Below, piece by piece: positions 7,562 to 18,000 of a stretch of DNA of 63,094 nt. Source of the stretch: Myxococcota bacterium (GTDB lineage: Bacteria > Myxococcota_A > Polyangia > JAAYKL01); assembly GCA_030065855.1 (NCBI GenBank), contig JASJCT010000037.1, positions 1 to 63,094 of the forward strand, given 5' to 3'. The notes beneath the pieces were generated by a model. That model was not told the DNA's origin. It saw only the letters and a program-made list of their open reading frames with translations, and did not search any database. A program made the position numbers and the translations under genes. How positions within the stretch are numbered: position 1 is the stretch's first letter; each line of letters begins with the position of its first letter.

Positions 7562-8316
7562 GGCTCAGACCTGTGGTCGCTCATTTTTTTTAAATGAATA
7601 AAGACTTCTTGATTCCCCTTTGGACCTGGAATTCGGGCATTGGCGCGTCCGATATATGAGAGCCCTATTTGGGTGGCCGATTCAATGACCCCTAGCACAA
7701 CAGCTTCCCGAACTGAGGGATCCCGAACCACGCCTCCCTTGCCCACCTTGTCCCGACCTGCCTCGAATTGGGGCTTGACCATGGCCAATATGTCACTGTT
7801 TTTCCGCAAGCAGCTGGAGACAGGGCCGAGCACCTTGGTCAGCGAAATAAAGGATACGTCAATAACTGCCAGGTCAGCCGCGCTTGGCAACATGTCTGGG
7901 GATAGGTACCGCGCGTTTGTTTGCTCCAACGAGACCACTCTGGCATCGGATCTCAGTGAATATGCGAGCTGGTTGGTGCCCACATCCACTGCATACACCC
8001 GGGTTGCACCGCGCTTTAAGCAAACATCGGTAAACCCCCCTGTTGAGGCACCGATGTCGAGAATCACCTTACCGCGTACAGAAATGTTCAAATCATCGAG
8101 GGCCCCTTCGAGCTTGAGCCCGCCCCGGGATACATAGGGCATCTCCTTGCCTCGCAGGCGAACCGATGCGTCTGTAGGCACCATCGCGCCTGCTTTGGTC
8201 ACTGGGACGTCGTCAACCAGCACGTTGCCCGACATGACGAGCGCCCGCGCACGCTCTCTGGAGGATGCTAAATTGCGATCCACGAGCAGCCTGTCGATTC
8301 TCTGTTTTTGCGCCAT
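7552..8316 (-). CDS. tlyA: TlyA-family rRNA 2'-O-methyltransferase (hemolysin A)
   Basis: Methylates ribose 2'-OH of cytidines in rRNA in TlyA of mycobacteria; older annotations call it hemolysin. The 254 residues open with an S4 RNA-binding domain (RIDRLLVDRNLASSRERARA, residues 5-65), followed by a linker with YVSRGGLKL and an FtsJ-like Rossmann methyltransferase with the SAM motif DIGASTGGFTD, VIDVSFISL and MVKPQFEAG. The start chosen is ATG 8316 (MAQKQRID), 4 bp after the preceding gene; a longer frame reaching 8343 would overlap that gene. It is in a minus-strand operon 9007-6644. Confidence 0.88.
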   Translation of the reverse strand: MAQKQRIDRLLVDRNLASSRERARALVMSGNVLVDDVPVTKAGAMVPTDASVRLRGKEMPYVSRGGLKLEGALDDLNISVRGKVILDIGASTGGFTDVCLKRGATRVYAVDVGTNQLAYSLRSDARVVSLEQTNARYLSPDMLPSAADLAVIDVSFISLTKVLGPVSSCLRKNSDILAMVKPQFEAGRDKVGKGGVVRDPSVREAVVLGVIESATQIGLSYIGRANARIPGPKGNQEVFIHLKKMSDHRSEPCA

Positions 8317-8320
8317 GGGA

Positions 8321-9007
8321 TCAATCCGAGATGAGGCGCTCAATATCGATGTATCCGGCGTATAGCTGGTTGGCCAGATATACAGTATCGGCTGGATCTG
8401 ACCGTCTTGGAATCCTCAAGAAACTGTTTACTTTCTCACCATCGACGATTCTTTGGTGTGGTCCGTTCGGCCATACAGCGATCCGTCTGGGTCGGTGTCC
8501 GGTGCGCGTGACTACTTCGAAACCAGGACTGTTCTTGGCCACCACCACACCGCATCCAGTCAGCCAATCGTCTGTTACGCCGTTTCCATTTGCATCCCGT
8601 TGATTGTGAAACAGCACGATATCGCCCGGAGATGGTCTCGGCCCTGTGTGGTATGCCTGTTTTTTCTTAGCCAAAGAGACGAGTTGCTTGAGCCCCTCTG
8701 TGGAGCGCCAACCCACGTTTATGGACATACTGTCGAGCAGCGCTGACACATCCCCTGTGCCGTAGCCCGATGCTTCGCTGTTCTTTTGAAGTTGGGCCAA
8801 CGCGCCTGCGATCATCTGTTTGCGAACATCCAGGTGCTGTCGAGGTGTTTGTCTTTTTCCTGGCCGCCGGCCATGGGTCGGCGATTGCCGCGGGCTTAGC
8901 GGCGGTCCTTGATCCGAGAGAAACGGTGTGTGAAACAGGGGTTGCCGCTTGGGCTGGGACCCTGAACAGGCCATTGTGAATAGTGCCAATAATGCCAAAC
9001 GGGTCAT
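8321..9007 (-). CDS. lipoprotein with CHAP/NlpC-like domain lacking catalytic residues
   Basis: 228 residues with a lipoprotein signal (LFTMACSG, Cys14). A proline- and arginine-rich spacer (residues 20-60) leads to a domain that follows the layout of CHAP amidases common in Myxococcota: GDVSALLDSMSINVG where DCSGFV would be expected, RPSPGDIVLFHNQRDANGNG, LTGCGVVVA where LTHVGIV would be expected, and LYAGY at the end. The usual Cys and His are both absent by this alignment from memory, so I think it is a non-catalytic relative that may bind peptidoglycan. It precedes tlyA by 4 bp. Confidence 0.6.
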   Translation of the reverse strand: MTRLALLALFTMACSGSQPKRQPLFHTPFLSDQGPPLSPRQSPTHGRRPGKRQTPRQHLDVRKQMIAGALAQLQKNSEASGYGTGDVSALLDSMSINVGWRSTEGLKQLVSLAKKKQAYHTGPRPSPGDIVLFHNQRDANGNGVTDDWLTGCGVVVAKNSPGFEVVTRTGHRPRRIAVWPNGPHQRIVDGEKVNSFLRIPRRSDPADTVYLANQLYAGYIDIERLISD

Positions 9008-9016
9008 AGTCGTATC

Positions 9017-9661
9017 TTACTTCGGTGGCGGACGCTTTCCCAACTTCCCGACATTGAATTTAACGGCAATGCGAGCGAGCACTGCGATGCGACCTACAAA
9101 ATCCGACACGCCTTTGTAATAGAAATCACTTTGGAACACCGCGCCGACATCCAAATATTCTAATACTTGGTATTGTGCACCGATACTGAGGCGCATGCCC
9201 AGTACGTATCCCCAGCTATCATATCGACGGGTTTGTTGGTCATTGCGGGCGCCAGAGACGCCCAGGCTGAAATAGGGCATCAGCTTCATGACGTCCAGCA
9301 CATAAATAATCGATAGGGTCAATTGGGACACGTAGGACGCTTTGACCCGGTTTATCTCCACTGGGCCGATCTCTGTTTCCCCGGGTGCTTCCCCTGGGAC
9401 TTCACCCAGCCCATAAAGGGTAAACGGGGATTGCACATCGAAATTGGTCTCTAAACCAATGCCAAAGCTCTCGGTAAGGCCATAGCTGAGGTCCAAGCCA
9501 AAAGACGCACCATTCGCTGTGTCCGGGGTTAACGCACCGCCGCGATCCAGCACGGAATACCCACCGGTTACGCCGGCAGCCATCTGTCCTTGGTACGCGA
9601 TAGCGGGCAAAGAGATCAGAGCGACAATCCCGATAACATACCCCTTGATCAAGACCGGCAT
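9017..9661 (-). CDS. outer-membrane beta-barrel protein, function unknown
   Basis: 214 residues from ATG 9661 (a TTG at 9694 would add 11). The N-terminus MPVLIKGYVIGIVALISLPAIA is a signal peptide. The mature part alternates hydrophobic and polar residues and is rich in Gly and Tyr (GASFGLDLSYGLTESFGIGLETNFD, read as separate strands), with phrases such as PYFSLGVSG and LDVGAVFQSDFYYKGV, typical of small 8-10-stranded barrels. It ends in a basic proline tail rather than an aromatic residue. It sits 9 bp upstream of the lipoprotein gene and heads the same minus-strand operon. Confidence 0.6.
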   Translation of the reverse strand: MPVLIKGYVIGIVALISLPAIAYQGQMAAGVTGGYSVLDRGGALTPDTANGASFGLDLSYGLTESFGIGLETNFDVQSPFTLYGLGEVPGEAPGETEIGPVEINRVKASYVSQLTLSIIYVLDVMKLMPYFSLGVSGARNDQQTRRYDSWGYVLGMRLSIGAQYQVLEYLDVGAVFQSDFYYKGVSDFVGRIAVLARIAVKFNVGKLGKRPPPK

Positions 9662-9694
9662 TCTTTTATATCCATCCCATATGGCAGTTAGCAA

Positions 9695-10020
9695 GCCACT
9701 GACAAAAGCCTTATGCGCTGCCTACAAAGAGCAATGTACCCTTTTTGGGGGCTAAAAAAAAGAACTTGCAAATAATCCATTTCTAAGCGAAGCCTGGCTC
9801 AGAAACGGGAGGGAATCTGTTTTGGGGAGGGCTCAGCATCGGAACCGCAGCGCGAGGGACCCGTGCTTCGTGCTTGTGCACAGAGATATTGGTATTTTAT
9901 TTAAGGTAAGTGTTGATAAAATATACAAGGACAAGTGTAAATATTTTGAAAGACAAATAAAAAAACATTAACTATGATGTTTTGTATTGTTGGCGTCAAA
10001 TTTAACAAAGGAGAAGTAAT
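9695..10020. other. intergenic region between divergent genes
   Basis: 326 bp, strongly AT-rich from 9895 on, with no credible gene. TTGATA (9913) and TAAATA (9938) could be a weak promoter for the lipoprotein at 10021 but the spacing (19 bp) is long. AAAGGAG at about 10008 is the ribosome site of that gene. Confidence 0.5.
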
Positions 10021-10725
10021 ATGAAACTGAAAATAACAATGGCATGGGTAATGGCAGCGCTACTCATTGGGTTATTGCCATTTAGTTGTACAAAAGAAGA
10101 TGATACCGATACCACCCCTAGCACTGATACTGATACTGACTCAGATTCTGACTCTGATTCAGATTCTGACTCTGATTCAGATTCCGATTCTGACTCAGAT
10201 TCCGATTCTGACTCAGATTCTGATTCCGACTCAGATTCCGACTCAGATTCTGATACCGACACAGACACAGATACGGATACCGATACCGACACGGACACTG
10301 ACACGGATACCGACACAGACACCGATACTGATACGGACACGGATACCGACACGGACACGGATACCGACACGGACACAGACACAGAAGAATGCGATGTGGA
10401 GCCGATTACCGGTCCATGGGGCAATATGTGCACCCCTGGTGGATCAGAGTGTAGCGCTGGTGCGACGTGTCTCGGCATTACCGGCTTAGAAGGTAACTTC
10501 TGCGCACCTCAATGCTGCGACTTTCTCACAGCAGATCCGACCTATTGTACAGATCAGGGAAGCGGGGCTGAAGGCTGCCAGGTCAGTGATGTTGACGAGA
10601 ATGAAGAACCAATACCTCCCTACCATTGCATAATCGTCTGTCAGAGTGCAGCGGATTGCCCTGAAGGAACAGGGTGCGTAGAGGCTCAACCTGGTCTAAG
10701 CATCTGTATTGGGCCTGCAAAATAG
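10021..10725 (+). CDS. cysteine-rich lipoprotein with Asp-Ser/Asp-Thr linker
   Basis: 234 residues. A lipoprotein signal peptide ends LLPFSC (Cys24). Residues 35-120 are an unbroken acidic Asp-Ser then Asp-Thr dipeptide linker. Residues 121-234 form a cysteine-rich domain with about 14 cysteines ([37 protein letters not shown]). The same cysteine pattern, including xFCAxxC and xxCxSxAxCP, recurs in the lipoprotein at 20673-21149, so the two are paralogues. The linker should hold the small disulfide domain away from the outer membrane. No known function. Confidence 0.8.
   Translation: MKLKITMAWVMAALLIGLLPFSCTKEDDTDTTPSTDTDTDSDSDSDSDSDSDSDSDSDSDSDSDSDSDSDSDSDSDSDTDTDTDTDTDTDTDTDTDTDTDTDTDTDTDTDTDTDTDTDTDTEECDVEPITGPWGNMCTPGGSECSAGATCLGITGLEGNFCAPQCCDFLTADPTYCTDQGSGAEGCQVSDVDENEEPIPPYHCIIVCQSAADCPEGTGCVEAQPGLSICIGPAK
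10123..10382 (+). repeat. Asp-Ser/Asp-Thr codon repeat tract
   Basis: Six-base periodic DNA (GAYTCN then GAYACN), imperfect at third positions; the first half encodes DS, the second DT, with a sharp switch near 10247. Confidence 0.9.
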
Positions 10726-10776
10726 GCTATGGGATAACCCCGAAAAACGTTCGATCTTACTAATTCCGTTGTAGGT

Positions 10777-10793
10777 CCGGGGTTTATCCCCGG
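10777..10793 (+). other. perfect hairpin CCGGGG-TTTAT-CCCCGG
   Basis: Six G:C pairs around a five-base loop between two converging genes. No T-run follows on either strand, so it may be a weak or factor-assisted bidirectional terminator, or only a structural element. GGATAACCCCG at 10733 can compete for pairing. Confidence 0.35.
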
Positions 10794-10854
10794 CCGCTGA
10801 TCATACAACGCCACTGATACATGGCAGGGCGTAACGTCCTCTCCCAATATAGAA

Positions 10855-12234
10855 TTAGCTGTTGTTGCGGCTAAGGCCGAGGGTCTTGAGCTTCTTGTGC
10901 AGGTTGGTCCGTTCGATGCCGAGAATGGTGGCGGTCTTTGAGATGTTCCAGTCGTTCTCCTCTAACGTATCCCGGATGTACGCCCGCTCTGCAGAATCCC
11001 GAAATTCGCGTAACGTGGGCCGCTGTCCGTCAAAGCGCGGTGCAAATGGGGTCGCGGGTTTGCTGCCGACGATTGGTTCAGGCAGGTCGTTCATTGTAAT
11101 GCGATCTCCGCTCATAATCATCAGGCGTTCTGCTAAGTTCTTGAGTTCTCGCACATTGCCCGGCCAGGTGTACCCACAAAGGTGGGCCAGTACCTCGTCG
11201 TCTATTCCCTTTTCCCGGTATCCGTTTTCCTTTGAAAACTGGGTGACGAATTCCTTGAGCAATATGGGAATATCTGCGAGACGGTCCCGCAAGGGGGGCG
11301 CCTTTATCGGCAGGACATTTAGCCGAAAGTATAAATCTTCTCTAAACAATCCGCCTCGGACAGCCTCTTCCAGATCCCGATTCGTGGCTGCCAATACGCG
11401 CACGTCTACATTTACAGAGCGCTGTCCGCCCACGCGCGTCATCTCTCCGGATTGCAACACGCGCAACACCTTTGCCTGGGCGGTTAGGGACATATCGCCG
11501 ATCTCGTCCAAAAAAAGCGTGCCGCTATCGGCGAGCTCGAACTGGCCTGGTTTACGGGTGTGGGCGCCGGTGAATGCACCGCGCTCGTAACCAAAGAGCT
11601 CGCTTTCTATAAGCTCAGCAGGGATGGCTGCGCAATTGACCTTGACAAACGGAGAGGCCACCCGTTGGGACATGCGGTGGATCGCCCGCGCGATCAGTTC
11701 CTTGCCGGTCCCAGACTCCCCGGTGATGAGGACGCGCCCCTTGGTAGGAGCGATTTTACGTATTTCTTCATAGAGTTTTTTCATCACCGGCGTTTGTCCC
11801 AGGAGCTCCTGTCGCTCCCCCACAGCTGCGCGCAGCTCTTCAACCTCCAGTGTCAGCCGCCGTTGTTTCAGGCAGTTGGCCACACGGATGAGGATGCTGT
11901 TCCGATCCAGGGGCTTTTCAAAAAAGTCTGTGGCGCCTTTTTTTACCGCGTCGACAGCCTCTGATAGGGATGCATGTCCGGAAATCATAATGATGGGGAT
12001 ATCCTTGGTATGTGGTGATCCCTGGCGGACCTTCTGCAGGAGATCTATCCCACTCATGCCCGGCAGTTTCACATCGAGGATCATCAGATCGGCGCCCTCG
12101 GACTCTAAATGGGTAAGCCCATCTTCTGCAGAGCCCGTACTTGCGACCTCGTACCCTTCCCCTTCAAGAACGAGTCCCAAGGTTTTACGGATGTTCTTCT
12201 CGTCATCGACGATGAGTATTTTGGGTGGAAACAT
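10855..12234 (-). CDS. NtrC-family sigma54-dependent response regulator
   Basis: 459 residues with the full three-domain layout: receiver domain (residues 5-120) with phosphoacceptor Asp54 in LMILDVKLPGMSG and DD at 10-11; AAA+ domain (about 140-380) with Walker A GESGTGKE, the sigma54-contact loop GAFTGA, and LFLDEIGDM; and a C-terminal Fis-type helix-turn-helix (NISKTATILGIERTNLHKKL). It should activate sigma54 promoters after phosphorylation; no partner histidine kinase is in the window. It closely resembles NtrX. It lies 3 bp after lysC and is probably cotranscribed with it, which is an unusual pairing. Confidence 0.92.
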   Translation of the reverse strand: MFPPKILIVDDEKNIRKTLGLVLEGEGYEVASTGSAEDGLTHLESEGADLMILDVKLPGMSGIDLLQKVRQGSPHTKDIPIIMISGHASLSEAVDAVKKGATDFFEKPLDRNSILIRVANCLKQRRLTLEVEELRAAVGERQELLGQTPVMKKLYEEIRKIAPTKGRVLITGESGTGKELIARAIHRMSQRVASPFVKVNCAAIPAELIESELFGYERGAFTGAHTRKPGQFELADSGTLFLDEIGDMSLTAQAKVLRVLQSGEMTRVGGQRSVNVDVRVLAATNRDLEEAVRGGLFREDLYFRLNVLPIKAPPLRDRLADIPILLKEFVTQFSKENGYREKGIDDEVLAHLCGYTWPGNVRELKNLAERLMIMSGDRITMNDLPEPIVGSKPATPFAPRFDGQRPTLREFRDSAERAYIRDTLEENDWNISKTATILGIERTNLHKKLKTLGLSRNNS

Positions 12235-12237
12235 GGG

Positions 12238-13488
12238 TTATTCCTCGAATACGTGCGCCTCTAGCGGCGGTGGTTGCTTTTGGGTGCTGACAAACAGGGC
12301 GTGTAGCTTGCCGAGCACCTGGTTTCCAAACGCGTTATTTGTTACAAGCGAAATGCGAAATCCAGACGTGGAAAGGCCGAGGATGGGCGCGCCGAGATCG
12401 CGCATGGCCCGGATTGCCCGCGTCACATTGCGCGTATCCCGGTTAATGCCGACGCCGATAAGGGATACGGCTGTCAGATCCTCTGCGATCTCAACCGATT
12501 CCCCGCCGATCTCTCGAATCTTATCCTGGATGATCTCCCAATCCGGCAAGGTGGCCGTTGAAACGACAAACGATGCGCGCGCCCATGCTACGGGTCCAGC
12601 CAGGTGTTGCATGCGCAGTTCTTTTACCGGCGTGTGGGTGTGTTCGAGGGCACTGAGAATATCAGCCACCCTGTCGGTAGCAGTGCGGCCAAGCAGCGCG
12701 ATCGAAGCGACCCCATTTTCAGAGACCACGGCGCGCACGCCAGTGCCTTCAGTTGGGGCATCCCGGCGGACGACGGTCTCGCGCCCTGGGGCAAACGATG
12801 AACGGGCATAAATGGCAATCTTGGATCGCTTGGCAAATTCGATCGCATCTGCTTGCAGGACCTTTGCTCCGGCCACAGCCATTTCCTGCATTTCTTCGTA
12901 GGAAATGACCGGCAGCGGTCTGGCATCGGCGATGATATTTGGATCCGCTGAATAGACCCCGTCCACATCAGAGTATATCTCGCAGGATTCAGCCCCAAGC
13001 GCCGCAGCCAGGGCGACCGCAGTCGTGTCAGTGCCGCCGCGTCCTAGGGTTGTGATTTCGCGCTTGTAGCTCATCCCCTGAAACCCCGCCACGATAACGA
13101 TGTTACCTCGGCTGAGCTCGTCTTCGACGCGAATCGGACGTACTTCGATGATACGGGCATTGGCATGGCGGTCGTTTGTAATGATGCCGCATTGAGACCC
13201 GGTGAGAGAGACGGCTTGAAACCCTTCGGCATGGATGGCGATCGACAGCAGGGCCGACGTGATTCGCTCGCCTGTTGTGAGGAGCATATCGAGCTCCCTG
13301 CGCGATGGCGCCTCGGTGAGTTGCTTTGCAAGATCTATCAGTTCATTGGTCGTCTTTCCCATGGCAGATACGACCACCGCCACATCGCGTCCTGCTGCCT
13401 TTGCATCGCAGACTTTTTTGGCTACCAGGCGAATTTTGTCGAGATCCGCGACAGAACTGCCCCCGTATTTCTGTACGATAATCGCCAT
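12238..13488 (-). CDS. lysC: aspartate kinase
   Basis: Phosphorylates aspartate, the first step toward lysine, methionine, threonine and diaminopimelate. 416 residues, the normal length for a monofunctional bacterial enzyme. The catalytic domain has [11 protein letters not shown] at 5-15, [25 protein letters not shown] and [18 protein letters not shown]. Two ACT domains follow (about 265-335 and 345-416), with [14 protein letters not shown], so lysine/threonine feedback is expected. Three bases separate it from the genes on both sides, placing it in a three-gene minus-strand operon. Confidence 0.95.
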   Translation of the reverse strand: MAIIVQKYGGSSVADLDKIRLVAKKVCDAKAAGRDVAVVVSAMGKTTNELIDLAKQLTEAPSRRELDMLLTTGERITSALLSIAIHAEGFQAVSLTGSQCGIITNDRHANARIIEVRPIRVEDELSRGNIVIVAGFQGMSYKREITTLGRGGTDTTAVALAAALGAESCEIYSDVDGVYSADPNIIADARPLPVISYEEMQEMAVAGAKVLQADAIEFAKRSKIAIYARSSFAPGRETVVRRDAPTEGTGVRAVVSENGVASIALLGRTATDRVADILSALEHTHTPVKELRMQHLAGPVAWARASFVVSTATLPDWEIIQDKIREIGGESVEIAEDLTAVSLIGVGINRDTRNVTRAIRAMRDLGAPILGLSTSGFRISLVTNNAFGNQVLGKLHALFVSTQKQPPPLEAHVFEE

Positions 13489-13491
13489 GGG

Positions 13492-14709
13492 TTACGTTGG
13501 ATTGTCAGCCATGGCAACATCCCGGCACTGGGTTTTCTTGAGATCCGTTAAAAGTTGCTTCTTGATGGCCTCTGGAACCCCCAATTGCCCCAGGCTATCT
13601 CGAATGGCCGCTTTCAACGTATCGATTTCTTGAATTGCATTTTCCAGCTTGGCTTGATACGCAGCCACTTTTTTTCCATTCCCCTTGGCTTGGTGGCTGG
13701 TTACTTTTGCCTTGAACCGTTCTCGTTTTTTTGCCAGTCGACCACATCTATCTATGTCTTGCTTTGCTGCTTGGAGGAACTTTTCGCTCGATATTTTCTC
13801 GGCTCTGAGCGCCATTTCTTCCTTTTCAGGCGTAAATTCATCGAGTGTCTTTTTTATAAGCTCAGTTGACTCAGGAAATAGGGCCCTTGCCTCAAGGGCA
13901 TCGAGTTTGCTGGAAATACCGCCCAGGGTCCTGAAATGGGTCATCCACAGCACGGGATTTTCTTCTATTTTGGGGTGTTCCAGCTCCCATGAAATCTGCT
14001 CAACAACGCCCTTAATCACATGGCGGAGGGCTATTCGACACCGGGGAATGGTCGTGTCTCTCTCTTTTGCGGCGATGGATGTTTCATCCAATGGCGTGGC
14101 GATTTGTCCGTTTACCTTCATTTTATCCAGCAGTTGGTCGAGGAGCATCTTTTTTTCGCTCCCGGATTTTTCGTCGAAAATCGCATTGACGCGGATGCAC
14201 TCATCCGAAAGCGCGATAAATCCGGCTGCAACCTTTTCATCTGCGATCTGGTTTTCCAGGTGCTCAATCAGGCGGGTCGATACTGCTAAGGTGTCATCTG
14301 AATAGGTGTACGTTCGGCATTCGACCATGAGGTCGGTTATCTCCTTCAGGGCCCATTCGCACATTTTACCAGTGCAGTCCTGGTGCGCCATCTCTCGTAT
14401 CCGAGCCGTACACGTATCACGCCGGGCCCGCCGTTGCCGATGTCGATCACTGCAGGCATGGGATCGGAGCATCAAGTCGCGGATATCCCGTTGGTCTTGT
14501 TGGGCGATGATGTCGGCGCAGGTCTGCTCCCACTGATTGATCTGGCCTTCCAACTGCTCAACGGCAAAGGGATCGCAGACATTACCTGCTGATTTGAATT
14601 GCGCGAGCTGTTCGCGACACTGATCCACCCCTGCTGTCTTGGGGGCGCCAGCGCCGCTACAACCTACGAAAATGAGCGTGAACGCCCCGATGATTGAAAC
14701 CTGTTTCAT
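13492..14709 (-). CDS. coiled-coil-rich lipoprotein, function unknown
   Basis: 405 residues from ATG 14709, which has GGGGAGG nine bases upstream; an in-frame start further up has none. The N-terminus carries a lipobox (TLIFVGCSG, Cys17). The rest is mostly charged helix with heptad-like stretches (EKEEMALRAEKISSEKF; KKRERFKAKVTSHQAKGNGK) and about 11 cysteines scattered through the first half and end (CREQLAQF, TCADIIAQ, CTARIREMAHQDC). I do not recognise the family. It is the first gene of the operon with lysC and the NtrC-type regulator. Confidence 0.7.
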   Translation of the reverse strand: MKQVSIIGAFTLIFVGCSGAGAPKTAGVDQCREQLAQFKSAGNVCDPFAVEQLEGQINQWEQTCADIIAQQDQRDIRDLMLRSHACSDRHRQRRARRDTCTARIREMAHQDCTGKMCEWALKEITDLMVECRTYTYSDDTLAVSTRLIEHLENQIADEKVAAGFIALSDECIRVNAIFDEKSGSEKKMLLDQLLDKMKVNGQIATPLDETSIAAKERDTTIPRCRIALRHVIKGVVEQISWELEHPKIEENPVLWMTHFRTLGGISSKLDALEARALFPESTELIKKTLDEFTPEKEEMALRAEKISSEKFLQAAKQDIDRCGRLAKKRERFKAKVTSHQAKGNGKKVAAYQAKLENAIQEIDTLKAAIRDSLGQLGVPEAIKKQLLTDLKKTQCRDVAMADNPT

Positions 14710-14837
14710 TTTATTGGCCTCCCCGAGAATGGATACTTCATTTGGCAAGAAAAATGAAGGGCCCCCATGGGGCGGTGATACCGATTGGGCGGCTTTTCGA
14801 AACTTGACAATGATACTGTATTATTTTCACTCAACCC

Positions 14838-14866
14838 TTGACAACGATATAACAAAGGCTTTTAAT
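14838..14866 (+). promoter_or_regulatory. sigma70-like promoter for the subtilase gene
   Basis: TTGACA at 14838-14843 and TTTAAT at 14861-14866, 17 bp apart, in the AT-rich 315-bp gap between the divergent lipoprotein and subtilase genes. It implies a leader of about 150 nt; I see no riboswitch-like fold in it. Confidence 0.5.
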
Positions 14867-15024
14867 CTTTATCGCTCGAACATTATCTTTAATTATTTTT
14901 TGGAAACATAAAAATGATAATGTGTTTTTCCTTCCTTAAACAATTGTGTGCATCAGCGAAGAAATGTATCCCTAAGCAAAAATTGGGAAAAGATGTGTCA
15001 ATCCAACAGAAAGGATGAAAGAGA

Positions 15025-18000
15025 ATGTCAGTATTAAGACGAAGCATTTCAAAAACGCCGCTTTTGCTTCTATGCTTAAGCCTGGGCTGCCAGTCCAACA
15101 CCGATGAAGAAGAGGCATATATTAGCCAAGAAAAACAATCACTTAGCCAGGATGAGCGACCCATTGTCCAACAGATCCCGGCGCCAGTCCAGGGAAGGTT
15201 AAAAACAGCTGCTGTGCTGCACCAGAGCCTGGTCCAAAAATCCGGATTTCAAAAAGTCTCTGTTCGACTGGCCGCAGATCCGATCGCCAAGGGACCCCAT
15301 GCGGTCGAGGCCGAGCAAGATGCATTTCTCGATCGTATGATGCCCCAACTGGGCGACGCAAAAATAATCGGCAGGGTAAAGCGCGTCCTCAATGCAATCT
15401 TTCTCTTTGTCGACGCAAAACACTTGCCAAAAATAGCTAACGACCCGGCAGTACACAGGATTTCGCCTGTGGGCAACTACAAAATTAACTTGGAGGAGAC
15501 AGTACCGTACATCGGCGCACAGACCGTTCAGAACCTCGGGCACGACGGCACTGGCGTGACAGTGGCTGTCCTGGATACAGGTATCGATTACACCCACGCT
15601 AACATCGGGGGAACCGGTGATACGGCTGACTACGAAGCTGCAATCGCAGACCTGACAGAAGCACCCGATGACAACGCTTACTTTCCCACTGCAAAAGTCG
15701 TGGGCGGCTACGACTTTGTCGGTACCCTCGATTCAAATGGCCTGACCACACCTGACCCGGATCCCATCGACCTGCAAGGCCACGGCAGCCATGTGGCGCA
15801 CATCATCGCCGGCGTCAAAATGGGAGAGGGTGAGAATGGGGTTGCACCTGGCGCGTCCCTGTACGCCATCACCGTATGCAGTGCCACCGGAGGCTGTCCT
15901 GGAGAGGCCATCATCATGGGTCTGGAATATGCGGTGAATTTAGAAGTTGACATCATTAATATGTCTCTGGGCGCGGACTATGGCCAGCCATTTGACGATG
16001 ACTCGACCATGGCTGTGAACAATGCCACCGCCCATGGCATATTGGTCGTGGCCTCGGCTGGTAACGGCAGTGACAAGCCATTCAAGATCGGTACCCCAGC
16101 TGCTGCTGATTCCGCCCTTGCCGTGGCCCAGACCCATGTCCCCTCTGCTGCATTTCAGTACATGACGGTCACCAGCCCGGAAGCATCGGCTGGGGATTAC
16201 CTCGCCGCATGGTTCGCTTGGTCAGGAGAGCTCTCAAGTGCGATGTCCGGCACAGTATGGTACGGGGATACAGACGCAAAGAAACTCGGGTGCAGTATCG
16301 AGGTCACCGATACGGACACCACCACGGATACAGATACCGAACCAGTATTTGAGAGCCCATTTGACGAGAATGAATTGGACGGTCAGATAGTGCTCGTCGA
16401 CCGTGGTGCGTGTCGGTTTGACGAGAAGATCAAGAATATCGAAGATGCCGGCGGTGTGCTCGGTATCATCGGCCTGGTCACGCCGGAATTGCCCTTTGCA
16501 GGTGGCGGCGATCCGATCGTAACCATACCCGGTTTTATGATCTCCCAGGCAGCTGGGGATATTCTGCGCGCTGGCAATGCTGAAGTGACCTTCACCCCGG
16601 GCAATGGATTGCCACTGGTCGGATCGATGGTCAGTTCTTCGTCCCGCGGCCCCAGGTTTGACAATATCGCGATCAAGCCCGAAATCGGGGCGCCTGGCGC
16701 ATCGGTTTCAGCGGTTGTGGGCACGGGCACCGAGATCTCAGCATTTGGCGGCACATCGGGTGCTGCTCCCATGGTGAGCGGTGCTGCTGCACTCTTGAAG
16801 CAAGTCTGGGATGACCGGGAAGTCGCGCTGACACCCCGCCAGCTCAAGCAACTACTCATTTCGACAGCTGAGACGAGCATCGAGACCGATCCGACAAGCG
16901 GAGACGACGTGGCGCCGATCACCCGCATCGGTGGGGGTGAGGTCCGGGCAGACAGGGCTGTCGCCGCGGTCGTGGATATCAGAGTCGACGGCCAGGACGG
17001 TGGCGGTGGCCTCAGCTTTGGATTCGAGGATATTGCCGAAGCCACAGTGGAGTTAACAAAGACAATCCAGCTTACAAACCTCTCCGACGAAGTACCTGTA
17101 TGGTATAACGTATCGAGTGAATTCCGATTTGAAGCAGATGAGACAACAGGCGCTGTTTCAATCGAGATTGCCACACCTGACACTGAGTCGTATGTCTTTC
17201 TCAGCCCAAGTGAAACAGCTGAAGTCACTGTAACAATGACCATAGACGGCACAAAGCTGGCTGGAAACGTGCTCAATTCAGGAACGATGGGTGCCGATCC
17301 CGCTGCACTGACCACAGCTGAATACGATGGCTATCTCGTGTTTGACTCTGTCTTCGACGCGCATGACATGCACATTCCGTGGCACATCCTGCCGAGGCAG
17401 TCGGCCCTGGTAACCCCTGAGACTGACGAGATTATATTTGGCGGCGAAGACCAAGTGACCATTGAGTTCTCAAATACCGGTGTGGGTACGGCCCAAAATG
17501 CGGTTTACTCCCTGCTCGCAGTGAGCCCGGATATCGAAGAAGGTGGGGAGGGTGAGCAATCGCCTACACCGGATATTCGCGCATTCGGTGTCACTACTAT
17601 TCCGGTTGACGCTACTACGTGTACATCTGAATTTTTAATGATATTTGCCATCAATACCTGGGAGCGGCAGACCCATCTCTTGCCGGTGCGTCCCATCATC
17701 GAGGTAGACATCAACCAAGATGCTACGGTCGATTACGAGTTGTTCAGCGGCGATATCTCGATCCTAAGCACGGGTCAGCTCAATACAATTGACGACGGTC
17801 GACAGATTTCGTTTGCGTACGATATTGCAAATGCATCTGTGGGAGCCTTTTACTTTGCCGAGCACGCAACCCTTACTGCAAATACGAGCCTTTACTACTG
17901 CGGAGAACAAATCGGCCTTGCTGCAGCTGATCTCGGAACCAAGTCAATCGACGTTACGCTGAGTATCCATGATTTCTATTTTGGCGGCCCAGGCGATGCA

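Noticed and set aside
10123..10382. Possible CRISPR-like or microsatellite array
   Set aside because: The repeat unit is 6 bp without spacers and is in frame within a lipoprotein gene.
10002..10478. Minus-strand open frame encoding Ser-Val repeats
   Set aside because: It is the antisense of the Asp-Ser/Asp-Thr codon repeats; such repeats keep all frames open. Similar frames at 17976-18449 and 20233-20574 were dropped for the same reason.
16383..17315. 310-codon minus-strand frame
   Set aside because: Antisense to the subtilase, with no ribosome site and composition typical of a shadow frame.
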